64,000 bases of DNA from Pedobacter miscanthi (GTDB taxonomy: Bacteria > Bacteroidota > Bacteroidia > Sphingobacteriales > Sphingobacteriaceae). Positions within the stretch are counted from its first letter, which is position 1; every line of letters begins with the position of its first letter. Made by a program: the position numbers and the translations under genes. The DNA lies in the NCBI RefSeq assembly GCF_003315595.1, contig NZ_QNQU01000002.1, forward strand, positions 186,001-250,000. Direction: 5' to 3'. Below are positions 17,753 to 26,445 of this stretch, piece by piece. Under the pieces are notes generated by a model, which was not told the DNA's origin, searched no databases, and saw nothing but the letters and a program-made list of their open reading frames with translations.

Positions 17753-18244
17753 TTGATTGCAACACTCTCAAAAGTTCTACAATTTGACAAAGTAGCCTAT
17801 TATACTTTCCATTTGGAAGGGAGGGCTAAAAATGAATTCAGGGACTTTATCGACAGGGCAAAAATTAGCGACAACAACCAATTAGCGGAATTAAGTAGAT
17901 TTATACAGAACATTGGACAAAAATATGGTGCAGAAGAAGCGCATTTCAAAAAAGAAGATAATGCAGATAGACTCCCGCCGCCATATTATCACCATATTTC
18001 AACAAAGGGATTAAAGGATTATGGGTTAAGGTTATATTGTATCCGGTTAACTACAAAAATTGTGATCCTTTTAAATGGAGATCATAAAAAAGCACAAAAA
18101 GTACAAGACTGTCCAAATTGTAAAAAACATTTCATGATGGCTAAAAAAATTGCAAAAGTGATTGATACAGCCATCAGGGATAAAAATATTGAATTAGTAG
18201 GATTCGACATACTGCTCGAAGACGACTTTGAAATAGAACTATGA
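17753..18244 (+). CDS. Putative HigB/RelE-superfamily toxin of a tripartite TA module
   Basis: The 163-residue protein starts at TTG 17753, the only usable start after the promoter. It has FHLEGRAKNEFRDFIDRAK near residues 20-40 and then a RelE-like core near 95-140: LRLYCIRLTTKIVILLNGDHKKAQKVQ followed by CPNCKKHFMMAKKIAKVID (in parts). The pattern of strand, (L/I)NGdhKKaqK and a final helix is that of HigB/Gp49-like mRNA endonucleases. It is longer than classic HigB (about 100 residues) through an N-terminal extension. It overlaps the antitoxin start by 4 bases (ATGA). The toxin assignment rests on this core and the operon context. Confidence 0.65.
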   Translation: MIATLSKVLQFDKVAYYTFHLEGRAKNEFRDFIDRAKISDNNQLAELSRFIQNIGQKYGAEEAHFKKEDNADRLPPPYYHHISTKGLKDYGLRLYCIRLTTKIVILLNGDHKKAQKVQDCPNCKKHFMMAKKIAKVIDTAIRDKNIELVGFDILLEDDFEIEL

Positions 18245-18684
18245 AAAAGCCAGCAGACCAAACAGCATTGTTTCAGGATTTTGAAGAAATTATAGGTTCG
18301 GCAAAAAAGGAGAGTATCCATTTTGTTGATAAAACCATGGACATTTCCCATTACATCTTAACGCTTTTAGAAAAGAAGGGACTGAAACAAAAAGATCTGG
18401 CCAGGCTCTTAAATAAAAAGGAGGCTGAAATAAGTAAATGGATGGGCGGACTTCACAATTTCACACTCCGTACGATATCGGCAATAGAAGTGGCACTTAA
18501 TGAACAGATTGTGCTGATCCCCAACACCACCCATATCTATTCAAATGTTAACATGGTTAATAATAAATCAGTAGTTTTCTTTGGAAGTAAGCATGCCCCT
18601 TTGCCCAAAAATGAATGGACAACTATACGAAAGGTTACTGCTAAAAAAGATTCCACTGTACCAGCTTATGCATTAGTTTCTTAA
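18241..18684 (+). CDS. Xre-family antitoxin (HigA-like)
   Basis: The 147-residue protein has a Cro/C1-type helix-turn-helix at about residues 38-85 (ILTLLEKKGLKQKDLARLLNKKEAEISKWMGG, a classic KGLkQkDLA...SKW pattern). The C-terminal tail of about 60 residues is polar and probably flexible; it could bind the toxin or, as in known TAC systems, serve as a chaperone-addiction region. Its start codon overlaps the toxin stop and the third gene begins one base after its stop, so all three are translationally coupled. The expected binding site is the palindrome at 17736. Confidence 0.8.
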   Translation: MKKPADQTALFQDFEEIIGSAKKESIHFVDKTMDISHYILTLLEKKGLKQKDLARLLNKKEAEISKWMGGLHNFTLRTISAIEVALNEQIVLIPNTTHIYSNVNMVNNKSVVFFGSKHAPLPKNEWTTIRKVTAKKDSTVPAYALVS

Positions 18685-18685
18685 T

Positions 18686-19147
18686 ATGGCAAATATTAAC
18701 CCTGATAGGATCAAAATGATTAGCATAAGAACCTTAAAAGGAAACATTAATTCCGACGAGGCTGATGCTGATCTTGATCCAAAAAATTATGAGATCGAAT
18801 GTACTCCCGAAATTGCCACCAATTTAAAGGAGTTGCTTGTAAGGATTATTTTCAAAATCGATATCCATATTCTTAACAAGGAAGGCAAAAAATCGGGAAC
18901 CTCTGGTTCATATACCAATGAATTTATATTTGAAATAGAGGGAATAGAAGATTTTATAAAATCACGTAACAGTGGCGAAGTAGATATCCATCCGGAACTC
19001 GGTACTGCCTTATTAAGTTTGGCTTTCTCAACATCAAGAGGGATGATTTACACCCGTACCCAGGGAACAATACTGGATGGGATTATACTTCCGGTAATTG
19101 ATGCCTCTGATCTGCAAAAGGCTTTTGCCTCACCGCAGGTTCAATAA
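18686..19147 (+). CDS. SecB-like chaperone, third gene of a putative TAC system
   Basis: The 153-residue protein has no signal peptide. It follows the SecB fold order: an N-terminal strand (IKMISIRTLKGNI), strands YEIECTPEIA and LLVRIIFKIDIHIL, a strand-rich part ending NEFIFEIEGIEDFI, then a helix with TSRGMIYTRTQ and the closing LDGIILPVIDASDL. The last section corresponds to the SecB region L..REyI...T...LPpl.LP. In toxin-antitoxin-chaperone systems a SecB-like protein folds and stabilises the antitoxin. The one-base gap to the antitoxin gene supports this role. Identity is inferred from pattern and context, so moderate. Confidence 0.55.
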   Translation: MANINPDRIKMISIRTLKGNINSDEADADLDPKNYEIECTPEIATNLKELLVRIIFKIDIHILNKEGKKSGTSGSYTNEFIFEIEGIEDFIKSRNSGEVDIHPELGTALLSLAFSTSRGMIYTRTQGTILDGIILPVIDASDLQKAFASPQVQ

Positions 19148-19175
19148 CTTTTTAGCAGTAAAAACAGTTACCTCA

Positions 19176-20231
19176 TTACTTTTTGGTAATCAGGTATATT
19201 TTATCTCTTACGGGCGAATAAAAAGAATAACCATAAGCTGAATGGTAAAACGCCGGCCTGAAATTATCTGCCGAAGAGTTTCTTTCGCTAACGGTATAAA
19301 GCCTCAGCTTATAATTGTCGAACCGCTCTTTTTCTGTAGCCAGTTTATCTACACGAAAATCTAATTTTTTTCCTGCAACATGCGTGCGGAAAAAACCTTT
19401 TCCCCTCCAGTTGTAAACTTTGAACCCTCCCTGCCCGCCACCGATGATATGCGCATAGTTCATTTTTTCTTCAGGATAATAATAAAGCAGTTCTACATTA
19501 TCCGGCAGGTAAGGATCACTCTCTCCGCTGCTGAATACTATTTTACGATAGCGCCCGGCGCTCAACTCGTCCGGAACATCATCATAGGCCGATACTTTTT
19601 GATATAAAACCCTCCACTTTTCATCTTTATACCAGAAAAACTTACGGATATAGGTTCCTTGCACCACATAAAATTTATAGAAATAATATCGGCTATCGCT
19701 GATTGCCTCTGAAATCAACTCATTCATTTCTTTTTCAGAAAGATGGAAATCAGCATTAACAGCATGGATTATTTTTTTGGTTATATCTCCATTTGATGGC
19801 CAGGTAGTATAATACTCGCCCTCCTCTTTGGTATACATGATAAAATCATCGATAAATTCGGCCCAGTAACCATCGTATTTAATATAAAGCGAATCTGCAA
19901 CTATTCCTTTTTCGTTAAATTTATAATACTGGTAATCGGCTTTGGTATCCTCGTCTTTTTGTGCATCGCAATATACAATGAGCTGATGATTGACCGACGG
20001 AAAAATGCGGATGGGATTTGGGGAGGCTGCCCCCGAAACCTGGACTGTATAAAGTAAACTCACCTTAAAATCCGGAGAAGCATATTGCTCATCAATCGGC
20101 TGGATAGCTGCATATTCTTTGGGCAGAGGCTCTTTGTTCCTTTCGATAAAAAATTCCTTAAACGGCTTGAAGATGATAATCAATATCACTATAACAACCA
20201 ACGGGATGATCCAGAGCAGCATTTTTTTCAT
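19176..20231 (-). CDS. Membrane-anchored hypothetical protein
   Basis: The 351-residue protein has a single N-terminal anchor (residues 4-21, MLLWIIPLVVIVILIII) followed by a large extracytoplasmic part rich in aromatic residues (YYFYKFYVVQG, LLYYYPEEKMNY, FYHSAYGYSFYSPV). The family is not recognised. It is transcribed from the far side of two small membrane-protein genes (20252 and 20462) on the same strand with gaps of 20 bases or less, so the three probably form one operon for a membrane-associated function. Convergent with the TAC operon. Confidence 0.7.
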   Translation of the reverse strand: MKKMLLWIIPLVVIVILIIIFKPFKEFFIERNKEPLPKEYAAIQPIDEQYASPDFKVSLLYTVQVSGAASPNPIRIFPSVNHQLIVYCDAQKDEDTKADYQYYKFNEKGIVADSLYIKYDGYWAEFIDDFIMYTKEEGEYYTTWPSNGDITKKIIHAVNADFHLSEKEMNELISEAISDSRYYFYKFYVVQGTYIRKFFWYKDEKWRVLYQKVSAYDDVPDELSAGRYRKIVFSSGESDPYLPDNVELLYYYPEEKMNYAHIIGGGQGGFKVYNWRGKGFFRTHVAGKKLDFRVDKLATEKERFDNYKLRLYTVSERNSSADNFRPAFYHSAYGYSFYSPVRDKIYLITKK

Positions 20232-20251
20232 TTATTTTTCTGTACCATAAT

Positions 20252-20461
20252 TTAGCCGATAAAAGGCAATATTTCATTATATGGTTTTTGTGTTATGGAC
20301 CCGTATAGTGCAACAAAAAACAGTATTATAACAATTAACAGAACCAAAGGTTTATACCTGAAAGCAATTCCCTTTTTTACAGTATAACGGTAATGGATGT
20401 AAGTTCCTAAAAGAAATAAACCTGTAAATAGCAATATAAAATATGTAACCTGCATAATCAT
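20252..20461 (-). CDS. Small membrane protein, two predicted TM segments
   Basis: The 69-residue protein has two hydrophobic stretches (VTYFILLFTGLFLLGTYI and YKPLVLLIVIILFFVALYGSI). It starts directly after the stop of the upstream gene (ATG at 20461 follows the TAA at 20464-20462), and MIMQ offers two start choices. The function is unknown; tight coupling to its neighbours supports it being a real gene. Confidence 0.65.
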   Translation of the reverse strand: MIMQVTYFILLFTGLFLLGTYIHYRYTVKKGIAFRYKPLVLLIVIILFFVALYGSITQKPYNEILPFIG

Positions 20462-20716
20462 TTATTTTTTTTCTGTTGCAACCCTAAAAGCAACGTAAGC
20501 GCCAATTAATATCACCAATATTCCTGTGCCAATCTGCGTAAGATATTCGGCAACCCAACCTACCAGTATAGCTACCAGATTGACTTTACCATTTGCATCG
20601 GGCATAAACAATTTGCCGGTGAAAATATAAACTGCAAAGGCTACGAAAACCGAAAACCACACCAAGGCATAAACATAATGGAGAGGATTTGTACTGAATT
20701 GGATTTTTTTATTCAT
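20462..20716 (-). CDS. Small membrane protein, first gene of a three-gene operon
   Basis: The start at 20716 gives MNKKIQFSTNPLHYVYALVW, 84 residues with two membrane segments (VWFSVFVAFAVYIFTGKLFM and GTGILVILIGAYVAF). A longer frame to 20827 would add a poorly conserved-looking leader and is not preferred. Probably acts with the two downstream products; no family recognised. Confidence 0.6.
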   Translation of the reverse strand: MNKKIQFSTNPLHYVYALVWFSVFVAFAVYIFTGKLFMPDANGKVNLVAILVGWVAEYLTQIGTGILVILIGAYVAFRVATEKK

Positions 20717-21078
20717 AAGAGATGATTTAGAATTTAATGCGATAAATATACAATAAATCACATTGACGAGAAAAATATTTTTAAAGGCATTATTTATTCT
20801 GAAATTCCTTTCAGGTCCAATTTTCAAAAAAAAGCAGATTACAGGAGCCTGATTATGAAATTATTAAGCTTTTTTTAATACGCGAAGCTATTTTAGTTAA
20901 TCTTAACAGGCATAATTTACCCCTGTTGAGACTAACCAGATATGATTAACCTACCCAACAATTACCGGGGCTTGCTTATGCCTGCGGCCATATTGTATAC
21001 GTGCGTCATCTACGCTCGCCAACCTTTTTTACTGGGTTTTAAATCCATCGGAGCAACATTAACCTAAATCTTTATATT

Positions 21079-22899
21079 ATGAAAAAAACAACTGTCTATT
21101 TGCTTACAGCATCGCTGTTATGGGTCGGATGTACGAAGGAAAACCTTCAGCAGGAATCTGCCCTTTCACCCGAAAAATTTGAAAATGCAAAAGCCATTGC
21201 CGCTTTTCAAACCATTGGTGTGGTAGGAAAAGTGTATACTGGTTACCAGGGCTGGTTTAGTGCGCCAGGCGATGGTTCACCGCTTAATGCCTGGATCCAT
21301 TGGGGTGGCAATCCACCTGCGCCGGGTTCATTAACTTTTGAAGCTTACCCAGATATGAGTGAGTATGCCTCAACCAGTCTTTTCCAGTCGGGTTTTGCCA
21401 ATCTGGGCAACGGAGCTCCGGCAAAACTTTTTTCTTCTTACAAGCCGGATGTGGTAAACAAACATTTCCAATGGATGCAACAGGCGGGCATTGACGGTGC
21501 TGCCGTGCAGCGTTTCCTGAACACCAACAGCACCATTATGACGCATCGCAATGCTATTGCTGTAAATGCCAAAAATGCTGCAGAAGCCTACGACAGAAGT
21601 TTTTACATCATGTACGACCTTAATTCGGCCGATCAACAGGTAAAAGACGACTGGCTGAATGTAATCAATACCCAACTTAACCTTACGGCCTCGCCAAATT
21701 ATGCCCGCGAAGGGGGAAAACCGGTAGTTTGTATCTGGGGTTATGGTTTTACCTCGAGGGTACCCACTGCAGCACAGGCCTTGGATATCATTAACTGGTT
21801 TAAAGCACAGGGATGTTATGTAATTGGTGGTGTACCGCGAGATTGGCGCACATCAACCGGTGGCTCGAAACCCGGCTTTGAGAATGTTTACAAAGCTTAT
21901 GATATGATTTCGCCATGGGCAGTAGGTAGTTCGGATCCCGATGGCTATAATACCAATTATACCCTTCCGGATAAAGCCTATTGTGCCACTAATGGCATGG
22001 ATTACCAGCCAGTAATGTATGTAGGTTTTGCGTGGTCGAACTGGAATGGCGGTGCTGTAAACCAGATTCCAAGGAATAAAGGCCAGTTTTTCTGGAAATG
22101 GGCCTATAATTTTCGTAATGCATCAATTCCATCGGCTTATATCGCCATGTTTGATGAATTTGATGAGGCAACCAACATTGCCAAAACTGCCGATAGTTAT
22201 CTGAATATCCCTACGAACCAGTATTTTTTAACCACAAGTGCAGACGGCACCTATCTTTCGAGCGATTTTTACCTACGGCTTTCCGGAAAGGCAATCCGTA
22301 TGATCAAAGGTTTGGATCCTTTAACCAATATTGTTCCGATCCCCAACTCTGCCGGACCGCGCTGGCTGGCCACCAGTTTTCAGTCGGGATATGATGGAAT
22401 GCCCACCTGGACCGATTCGCCTAACCAAACAGCTATAAATACCATCGGTTTTGGCGCAACCGGTAATCCGGTGTGCGGAGTGGTAACCAACGAAACCAAT
22501 CACCTCGGAAATGCTGCTATCCGGGTGGCAGGCCGCGATAATGCTTCAACCGGATCGAATGTTTATTTCAAAGTTTTTGATGTTGATATACCGGTTACAG
22601 CCAGTACCAAATTAAAATTCTGGAAATTCCCGACCAATACAATTTCGAGATATGTAACAGTGGATCTGGTGATGACGGATGGCACTACACTCCGCGATTC
22701 GGGCGCTCAGGATCAGAATGGGGCGTCGATGCACCCCGGCACAGCAAAAGGTACCGTTAATACCTGGGGGCAAACTACCTGCACCATTGGAAACTGGTTA
22801 AGCGGCAAAACCATCGATAAGATTCTCATCGCTTACGATCATGCAGCAGATACAGGCGATTTTAAAGCTTATATTGATGATCTTATAATCGAAAATTAG
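21079..22899 (+). CDS. GH71/GH99-like glycoside hydrolase lipoprotein
   Basis: The 606-residue lipoprotein (lipobox near LLWVGC, residues 14-19) has an N-terminal TIM-barrel-like catalytic region of about residues 45-400. It holds the family hallmark GYQGWFSAPGDGSPLNAWIHWGG (shown in part: YQGWF..PGDGS and W.HW), the segment HFQWMQQAGIDGAAVQRF, and the acidic motif MFDEFDEATN near residue 360, which probably carries catalytic carboxylates. Residues 430-606 look like a beta-sandwich carbohydrate-binding module. Bacteroidota relatives are annotated GH71/99-like endo-glycosidases, possibly acting on alpha-mannan or alpha-glucan. It is a single gene with a strong terminator. Confidence 0.8.
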   Translation: MKKTTVYLLTASLLWVGCTKENLQQESALSPEKFENAKAIAAFQTIGVVGKVYTGYQGWFSAPGDGSPLNAWIHWGGNPPAPGSLTFEAYPDMSEYASTSLFQSGFANLGNGAPAKLFSSYKPDVVNKHFQWMQQAGIDGAAVQRFLNTNSTIMTHRNAIAVNAKNAAEAYDRSFYIMYDLNSADQQVKDDWLNVINTQLNLTASPNYAREGGKPVVCIWGYGFTSRVPTAAQALDIINWFKAQGCYVIGGVPRDWRTSTGGSKPGFENVYKAYDMISPWAVGSSDPDGYNTNYTLPDKAYCATNGMDYQPVMYVGFAWSNWNGGAVNQIPRNKGQFFWKWAYNFRNASIPSAYIAMFDEFDEATNIAKTADSYLNIPTNQYFLTTSADGTYLSSDFYLRLSGKAIRMIKGLDPLTNIVPIPNSAGPRWLATSFQSGYDGMPTWTDSPNQTAINTIGFGATGNPVCGVVTNETNHLGNAAIRVAGRDNASTGSNVYFKVFDVDIPVTASTKLKFWKFPTNTISRYVTVDLVMTDGTTLRDSGAQDQNGASMHPGTAKGTVNTWGQTTCTIGNWLSGKTIDKILIAYDHAADTGDFKAYIDDLIIEN

Positions 22900-22905
22900 A
22901 TTTGT

Positions 22906-22949
22906 TTACCATTACTGTGCCTTTAGGTCCAGTAATGGTAATTTTTTTT
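22906..22949. terminator. Strong terminator, shared by convergent genes
   Basis: TTACCATTACTG (22906-22917) pairs with CAGTAATGGTAA (22930-22941), followed by eight T. It serves the GH71/99-like gene. The stem also lies beyond the 3' end of the minus-strand reductase gene, whose stop at 22948-22950 overlaps the T-run. Confidence 0.85.
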
Positions 22950-23472
22950 AAGTGTTTTCGATTTGATAATGCACAGAAACTAAACCAGTTTCGTAAATTT
23001 TGCTTTCTAAAAGTTTTAGTTTAGTACGTTGCTCGCTGCCATTAAATAACTGTTTACCACTACCTAAAAGTATGGGATGTATGGAAAGCCAGAGTTCGTC
23101 AACAAGCCCGGCTTTCATCAGGCTATCGGATAGCGATGCACCACCGAACAGCCAGATATCTTTTCCCGGTTGATTTTTTATTTTACGAGCTTCAGCAGTA
23201 CTGTCGCCCGAAATAAGTTCGGCACCTTCTTTAACGGATGTTAATGTTTTAGAAAATACATATTCTTTTAACGCTGGCATTCCCGGCACTGGTTCTCCAT
23301 GGTGCTGCTGCATCATTTTGTAACTTTTACGACCGATGAAACTTGCATCAATACGCTTAAAAAATTCGTTTAATCCGTAATCCTGATCGGTAAAACACCA
23401 GTCGTACTCGCCCTTTGGCCCTTCAATGTAGCCATCCAGTGTAATGGCCAATCCCAAAATTAGTTTTCGCAT
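22948..23472 (-). CDS. RibD C-terminal/dihydrofolate reductase family protein
   Basis: The start at 23472 gives MRKLILGLAITLDGYIEGPKGEYDWCF, the normal N-terminus of the family; a frame from 23493 would only add seven residues. The 174-residue protein has FIGRKSYKMM, the KEYVFSKTL strand, DIWLFGGASLSDSLMKAGLVDELWL (GGaSL..sLm.agLvDEL) and HPILLGSGKQLF. These match NADPH-binding pterin or flavin reductases of the RibD/DHFR fold. The substrate is unknown. It lies next to an AraC regulator on the same strand. Confidence 0.88.
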   Translation of the reverse strand: MRKLILGLAITLDGYIEGPKGEYDWCFTDQDYGLNEFFKRIDASFIGRKSYKMMQQHHGEPVPGMPALKEYVFSKTLTSVKEGAELISGDSTAEARKIKNQPGKDIWLFGGASLSDSLMKAGLVDELWLSIHPILLGSGKQLFNGSEQRTKLKLLESKIYETGLVSVHYQIENT

Positions 23473-23535
23473 AGTTTTAATTTTATAACACAAAAATGCG
23501 GCAACTCCATCGTGGTTAATTGTACAAAATGGACA

Positions 23536-24318
23536 TCAATATAAAATATGCTCATTTTGCAGCACCTGCCCGGGCGTACAACCGGTATAAACCTTATAAT
23601 CGCGGATAAAATGCGCCTGATCGTAATACCCGCTTTGATAAGCGATTTCGGTAAGTGAATATGCAGGATATTTTTTAAGGTAATTTAAAGAAAATACAAA
23701 CCTCGAAACACGCAGGTACTCTTTGGGTGATAAACCAACATACTCCTGGAATTTACGCGAAAGATGCCGCTGACTAAAACCTGTATCATTTACAAGCTGA
23801 TTTACCGAAACCGAAGCCCCCGATAGCTGTATTTGCTTTAAACAGCGGAGGATAGCTTGACTTTCTTTACCGTTAGCCAGCTGCTTTAACAGGTAATTTT
23901 GAACCAGATTTACCCGCATGTCGTTATGATGGGCTGCTGATAACTGTTCTTCAATATCTAAGACCATGTTCCCCCACAAATCGCTTAGTGCTACTGTAGC
24001 ATCAGATAACGAATCCATCGGGATTTTAATAAACTGATAGGCCATTCCAGGTTGAAAGCATACTGCCATAACACCTGTGCCTTTTCGCATTTGCACATCC
24101 ATTGGCCTGCTCATGCGTGAAGTTACAATACTCCTTTTATGTAATTTATTACCGATAACCGCTACGGGCGTGCTGGTATAATTAAAAAACAACTCTACGC
24201 AGGTGTCGGGCAGTACACGGATGTTACTGATGTCGGTATCTCCATCAGTTTCCATGGTACATATCAGTTTAATGTACGGTTGTAAGGGTTGAATAACTGG
24301 ATACGATTGTATGCGCAT
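23536..24318 (-). CDS. AraC family transcriptional regulator
   Basis: The 260-residue protein has an N-terminal cupin-like sensor region of about 150 residues (IQPLQPYIKLICTMET, LPDTCVELFFNYTSTPVAV, VCFQPGMAYQFIKIPMDSL). A C-terminal double helix-turn-helix spans about 165-255: VNQLVNDTGFSQRHLSRKFQEYVGLSPKEYLRV in parts, then LTEIAYQSGYYDQAHFIRDYKVYTGCTPGQ. The gap to the reductase gene is about 60 bases, so they may be cotranscribed and the regulator may control it. Confidence 0.9.
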   Translation of the reverse strand: MRIQSYPVIQPLQPYIKLICTMETDGDTDISNIRVLPDTCVELFFNYTSTPVAVIGNKLHKRSIVTSRMSRPMDVQMRKGTGVMAVCFQPGMAYQFIKIPMDSLSDATVALSDLWGNMVLDIEEQLSAAHHNDMRVNLVQNYLLKQLANGKESQAILRCLKQIQLSGASVSVNQLVNDTGFSQRHLSRKFQEYVGLSPKEYLRVSRFVFSLNYLKKYPAYSLTEIAYQSGYYDQAHFIRDYKVYTGCTPGQVLQNEHILY

Positions 24319-24592
24319 ACCTAAAGGTACACATTAATTAAAAACCTATGGCAAAGGTAAACAGCGCCTTATAAAACCATGTAATTTCCGGTAGAAGACC
24401 ATCTTCCCAGCCAACATTTGCGGGTCGTATTAGCAAATTCACCACTATCAGTAAATGGCACTAAATTATCTTTGTTATCGAAAAAATCTTGAATCTTGGC
24501 TGTGGTTTCTTTTTGCCGGGTTCCTAAACGATATAGCTGTATCTGCTCTTTATCAGATAAAGTTAATAAAATTGATCAAGGTTGATTTAAAA
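24319..24592. other. Intergenic, no supported gene
   Basis: AT-rich sequence between the AraC gene and a small minus-strand reading frame. Short open stretches occur on both strands but none has a convincing start, length or protein-like composition. Confidence 0.5.
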
Positions 24593-24724
24593 TCAGAAGT
24601 GGATAAAATCCCGGAACAAAATCAGCGCCATAAGCAACGCGCTTAATACAAGGATAAAAAATACCATTGTTTTCGGAAACCGATCTCCATCATCCGCCAT
24701 ACTGTTCTGTTCTAAAGCCTTCAT
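24593..24724 (-). CDS. Predicted 43-residue single-pass membrane protein
   Basis: The ATG at 24724 opens a frame MKALEQNSMADDGDRFPK followed by the hydrophobic segment TMVFFILVLSALLMALILF and RDFIHF, ending at the TGA of 24593-24595. A charged N-terminus, one membrane helix and a short charged tail is the layout of small stress or regulatory membrane proteins. A stop in a non-hydrophobic context and the isolated position leave this as a prediction. Confidence 0.4.
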   Translation of the reverse strand: MKALEQNSMADDGDRFPKTMVFFILVLSALLMALILFRDFIHF

Positions 24725-24885
24725 AATTTATTAGGTATGTTGCTTTGACAATCATCAGGTGAAAAGGATTAATCGGGAATAAAATTAAAATAAGATTTAC
24801 CTGCATTAAACAAAAAACATTTTCTGCAGCTGCTGGTTTGAAATACATATCCGGTCATCATATCACCAGCTGAAGCCTTTTATTC

Positions 24886-25950
24886 ATGAAAAAGTTATTC
24901 TTTCTTATCAGTCTCTCTTTATTTTTTATACACAGCGTTAAAGCGCAATTCAATTTCGAGCAATTAATCAAAGCTGGTCCGGCCGATGTTGAAAAACTGG
25001 TTGATGCATATTCAAGGCCACTTCTTTACGGCTTCGGACTTGGCATGAACAGTGGATGGGCCAATTCTGCCCACACCATTAAGCCATTGCATTTCGATCT
25101 GAGGATAATGGCAACGGGATCGCTGATTCCTACCTCAAAACAAACATTTGATGTTACAGCCATAGGCCTGTCGAGCAATCTCCGTCCCTCCGATCCAAAT
25201 AAAATATATTCACCAACTTTTACCGGCAACAGGTATACTAACGGTCCTTATATGGATCTTTTTGATGGAAATGGAAATAAGCTGATTTCCTTCGAACTCC
25301 CCAGTGCAGTTATCGAAAACATTGTTCCTACGCCACAGGTTCAGCTTACAGTAGGTTTTGCTGCAAATACCGAACTGATGATCAGGGCTGCACCGAGAAT
25401 AAAACTCGGGGAACGTTTTGGATCCGTTTCACTGTTTGGCTTCGGCATCAAACATAATATTGTGAGAGATTTTGTAGCAAAAGAGGTAGAGAAAACACCC
25501 TTTGATTTTTCGCTATTGATAGGCTTTAACCGGTTAAATTACAACAGAGGACTAAATGTCAGGCCGCTGGGTGGCATGATTCCTGAAAATGCTGAACAGG
25601 CCACTGATTTTTCGGGCCAGAAGATATATGGCAAATTTGACAACTACCTTTTACAGGCCACCATTTCGAAAGAGATCCATTTTTTCAGTCCGTTTCTATC
25701 GCTGGGTTACAGCATTTCATCCGCTACATTGGGACTAAAAGGAAATTTCCCCATTCCTAACAGTATACGCAATGATCAGGTTGCTTATATTACCTATCAG
25801 GATCCTTTTGAACTCAAAAGAACCTATCTTAAAACCTTTCGCGGGGATGTAGGCTTTCAACTCAAGTTTCCCGTTGTCAGGGTTTATGGATCCTATGGAT
25901 TCTCCGGAGGATATGGCATGCTGAGTGCAGGTATCGGGCTGGGCTTTTAA
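24886..25950 (+). CDS. DUF6588 outer-membrane beta-barrel-like protein
   Basis: The 354-residue protein has a signal peptide (cleavage after HSVKA, residue 20), then QFNFEQLIKAGPADVEKLVDAYSRPLLYGFGLGMNSGW in sequence pieces typical of DUF6588. The rest alternates short hydrophobic strands and turns and ends in an aromatic residue (GIGLGF), as expected for an outer-membrane barrel. No enzymatic motif is seen and the transport or structural role is unknown. Confidence 0.8.
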   Translation: MKKLFFLISLSLFFIHSVKAQFNFEQLIKAGPADVEKLVDAYSRPLLYGFGLGMNSGWANSAHTIKPLHFDLRIMATGSLIPTSKQTFDVTAIGLSSNLRPSDPNKIYSPTFTGNRYTNGPYMDLFDGNGNKLISFELPSAVIENIVPTPQVQLTVGFAANTELMIRAAPRIKLGERFGSVSLFGFGIKHNIVRDFVAKEVEKTPFDFSLLIGFNRLNYNRGLNVRPLGGMIPENAEQATDFSGQKIYGKFDNYLLQATISKEIHFFSPFLSLGYSISSATLGLKGNFPIPNSIRNDQVAYITYQDPFELKRTYLKTFRGDVGFQLKFPVVRVYGSYGFSGGYGMLSAGIGLGF

Positions 25951-25962
25951 GGATGTGCGGTT

Positions 25963-26346
25963 TCAGGGCAAATTTCCCTTTAAATCAGCCTGTTTTTTTA
26001 ATGCTTTATTCTTCTTGCCCCAGGCACTCAGTTGGCAAAAAATCGGAAGAAACTCCAAGGCCATTGGTGTTAGTTCATATTCGACTCTTGGCGGAATCTC
26101 GGCGTAAACCGTTCTTTTAACCAGTTCATCCTGCTCCAGCGCACGCAACTGTAGTGTAAGCATCCGCTCTGTGATATATGGAAATTCCTTTTTCAGCTCA
26201 CCAAATCTTAATTTCCGGTTTCCCAGTTTATCCAATATCACAATTTTCCACCTCCCCCCGATTTTGTTGGCCGCGTAGGTAAGGTCGCATTCTGTTATAA
26301 ATTTTTCGTTCAGGCTATAGGTCGAATTTTCTTTTCGTGCAGTCAT
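25963..26346 (-). CDS. HxlR family transcriptional regulator
   Basis: The 127-residue winged-helix protein shows the HxlR signature CDLTYAANKIGGRWKIVILDKL, then FGELKKEFPYITERMLTLQLRALEQDELVKRTVYAEIPPRVEYELT (family pattern P.Is.rmLt.QLr.Le.dglv.R.vy.e.PprVEYeLT). Many such regulators sense quinones or electrophiles and control an adjacent oxidoreductase. It is divergent from the SDR at 26446 with a 99-base gap, which makes that SDR the likely target. Confidence 0.93.
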   Translation of the reverse strand: MTARKENSTYSLNEKFITECDLTYAANKIGGRWKIVILDKLGNRKLRFGELKKEFPYITERMLTLQLRALEQDELVKRTVYAEIPPRVEYELTPMALEFLPIFCQLSAWGKKNKALKKQADLKGNLP

Positions 26347-26351
26347 TACTT

Positions 26352-26378
26352 ACAAATTTGTCTGTACCACACAAGTGG
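26352..26378. promoter_or_regulatory. Candidate HxlR operator in the divergent gap
   Basis: Two inverted repeats lie side by side 6 bases upstream of the HxlR start: ACAAATTTGT (26352-26361, perfect) and CCAC-ACAA-GTGG (26367-26378). They sit between the HxlR and SDR genes where one dimer site could control both directions. Confidence 0.45.
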
Positions 26379-26445
26379 CTGTAAATCCAATAAAAATACG
26401 TGCTATGGGTTATTATTGCAAGGTAATTTTAATAGAGAAAAAAAT

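Noticed and set aside
24455..24646. Plus-strand 63-codon frame
   Set aside because: Overlaps the minus-strand small membrane protein in antisense and has low-complexity content (LIKLIKVDLK).
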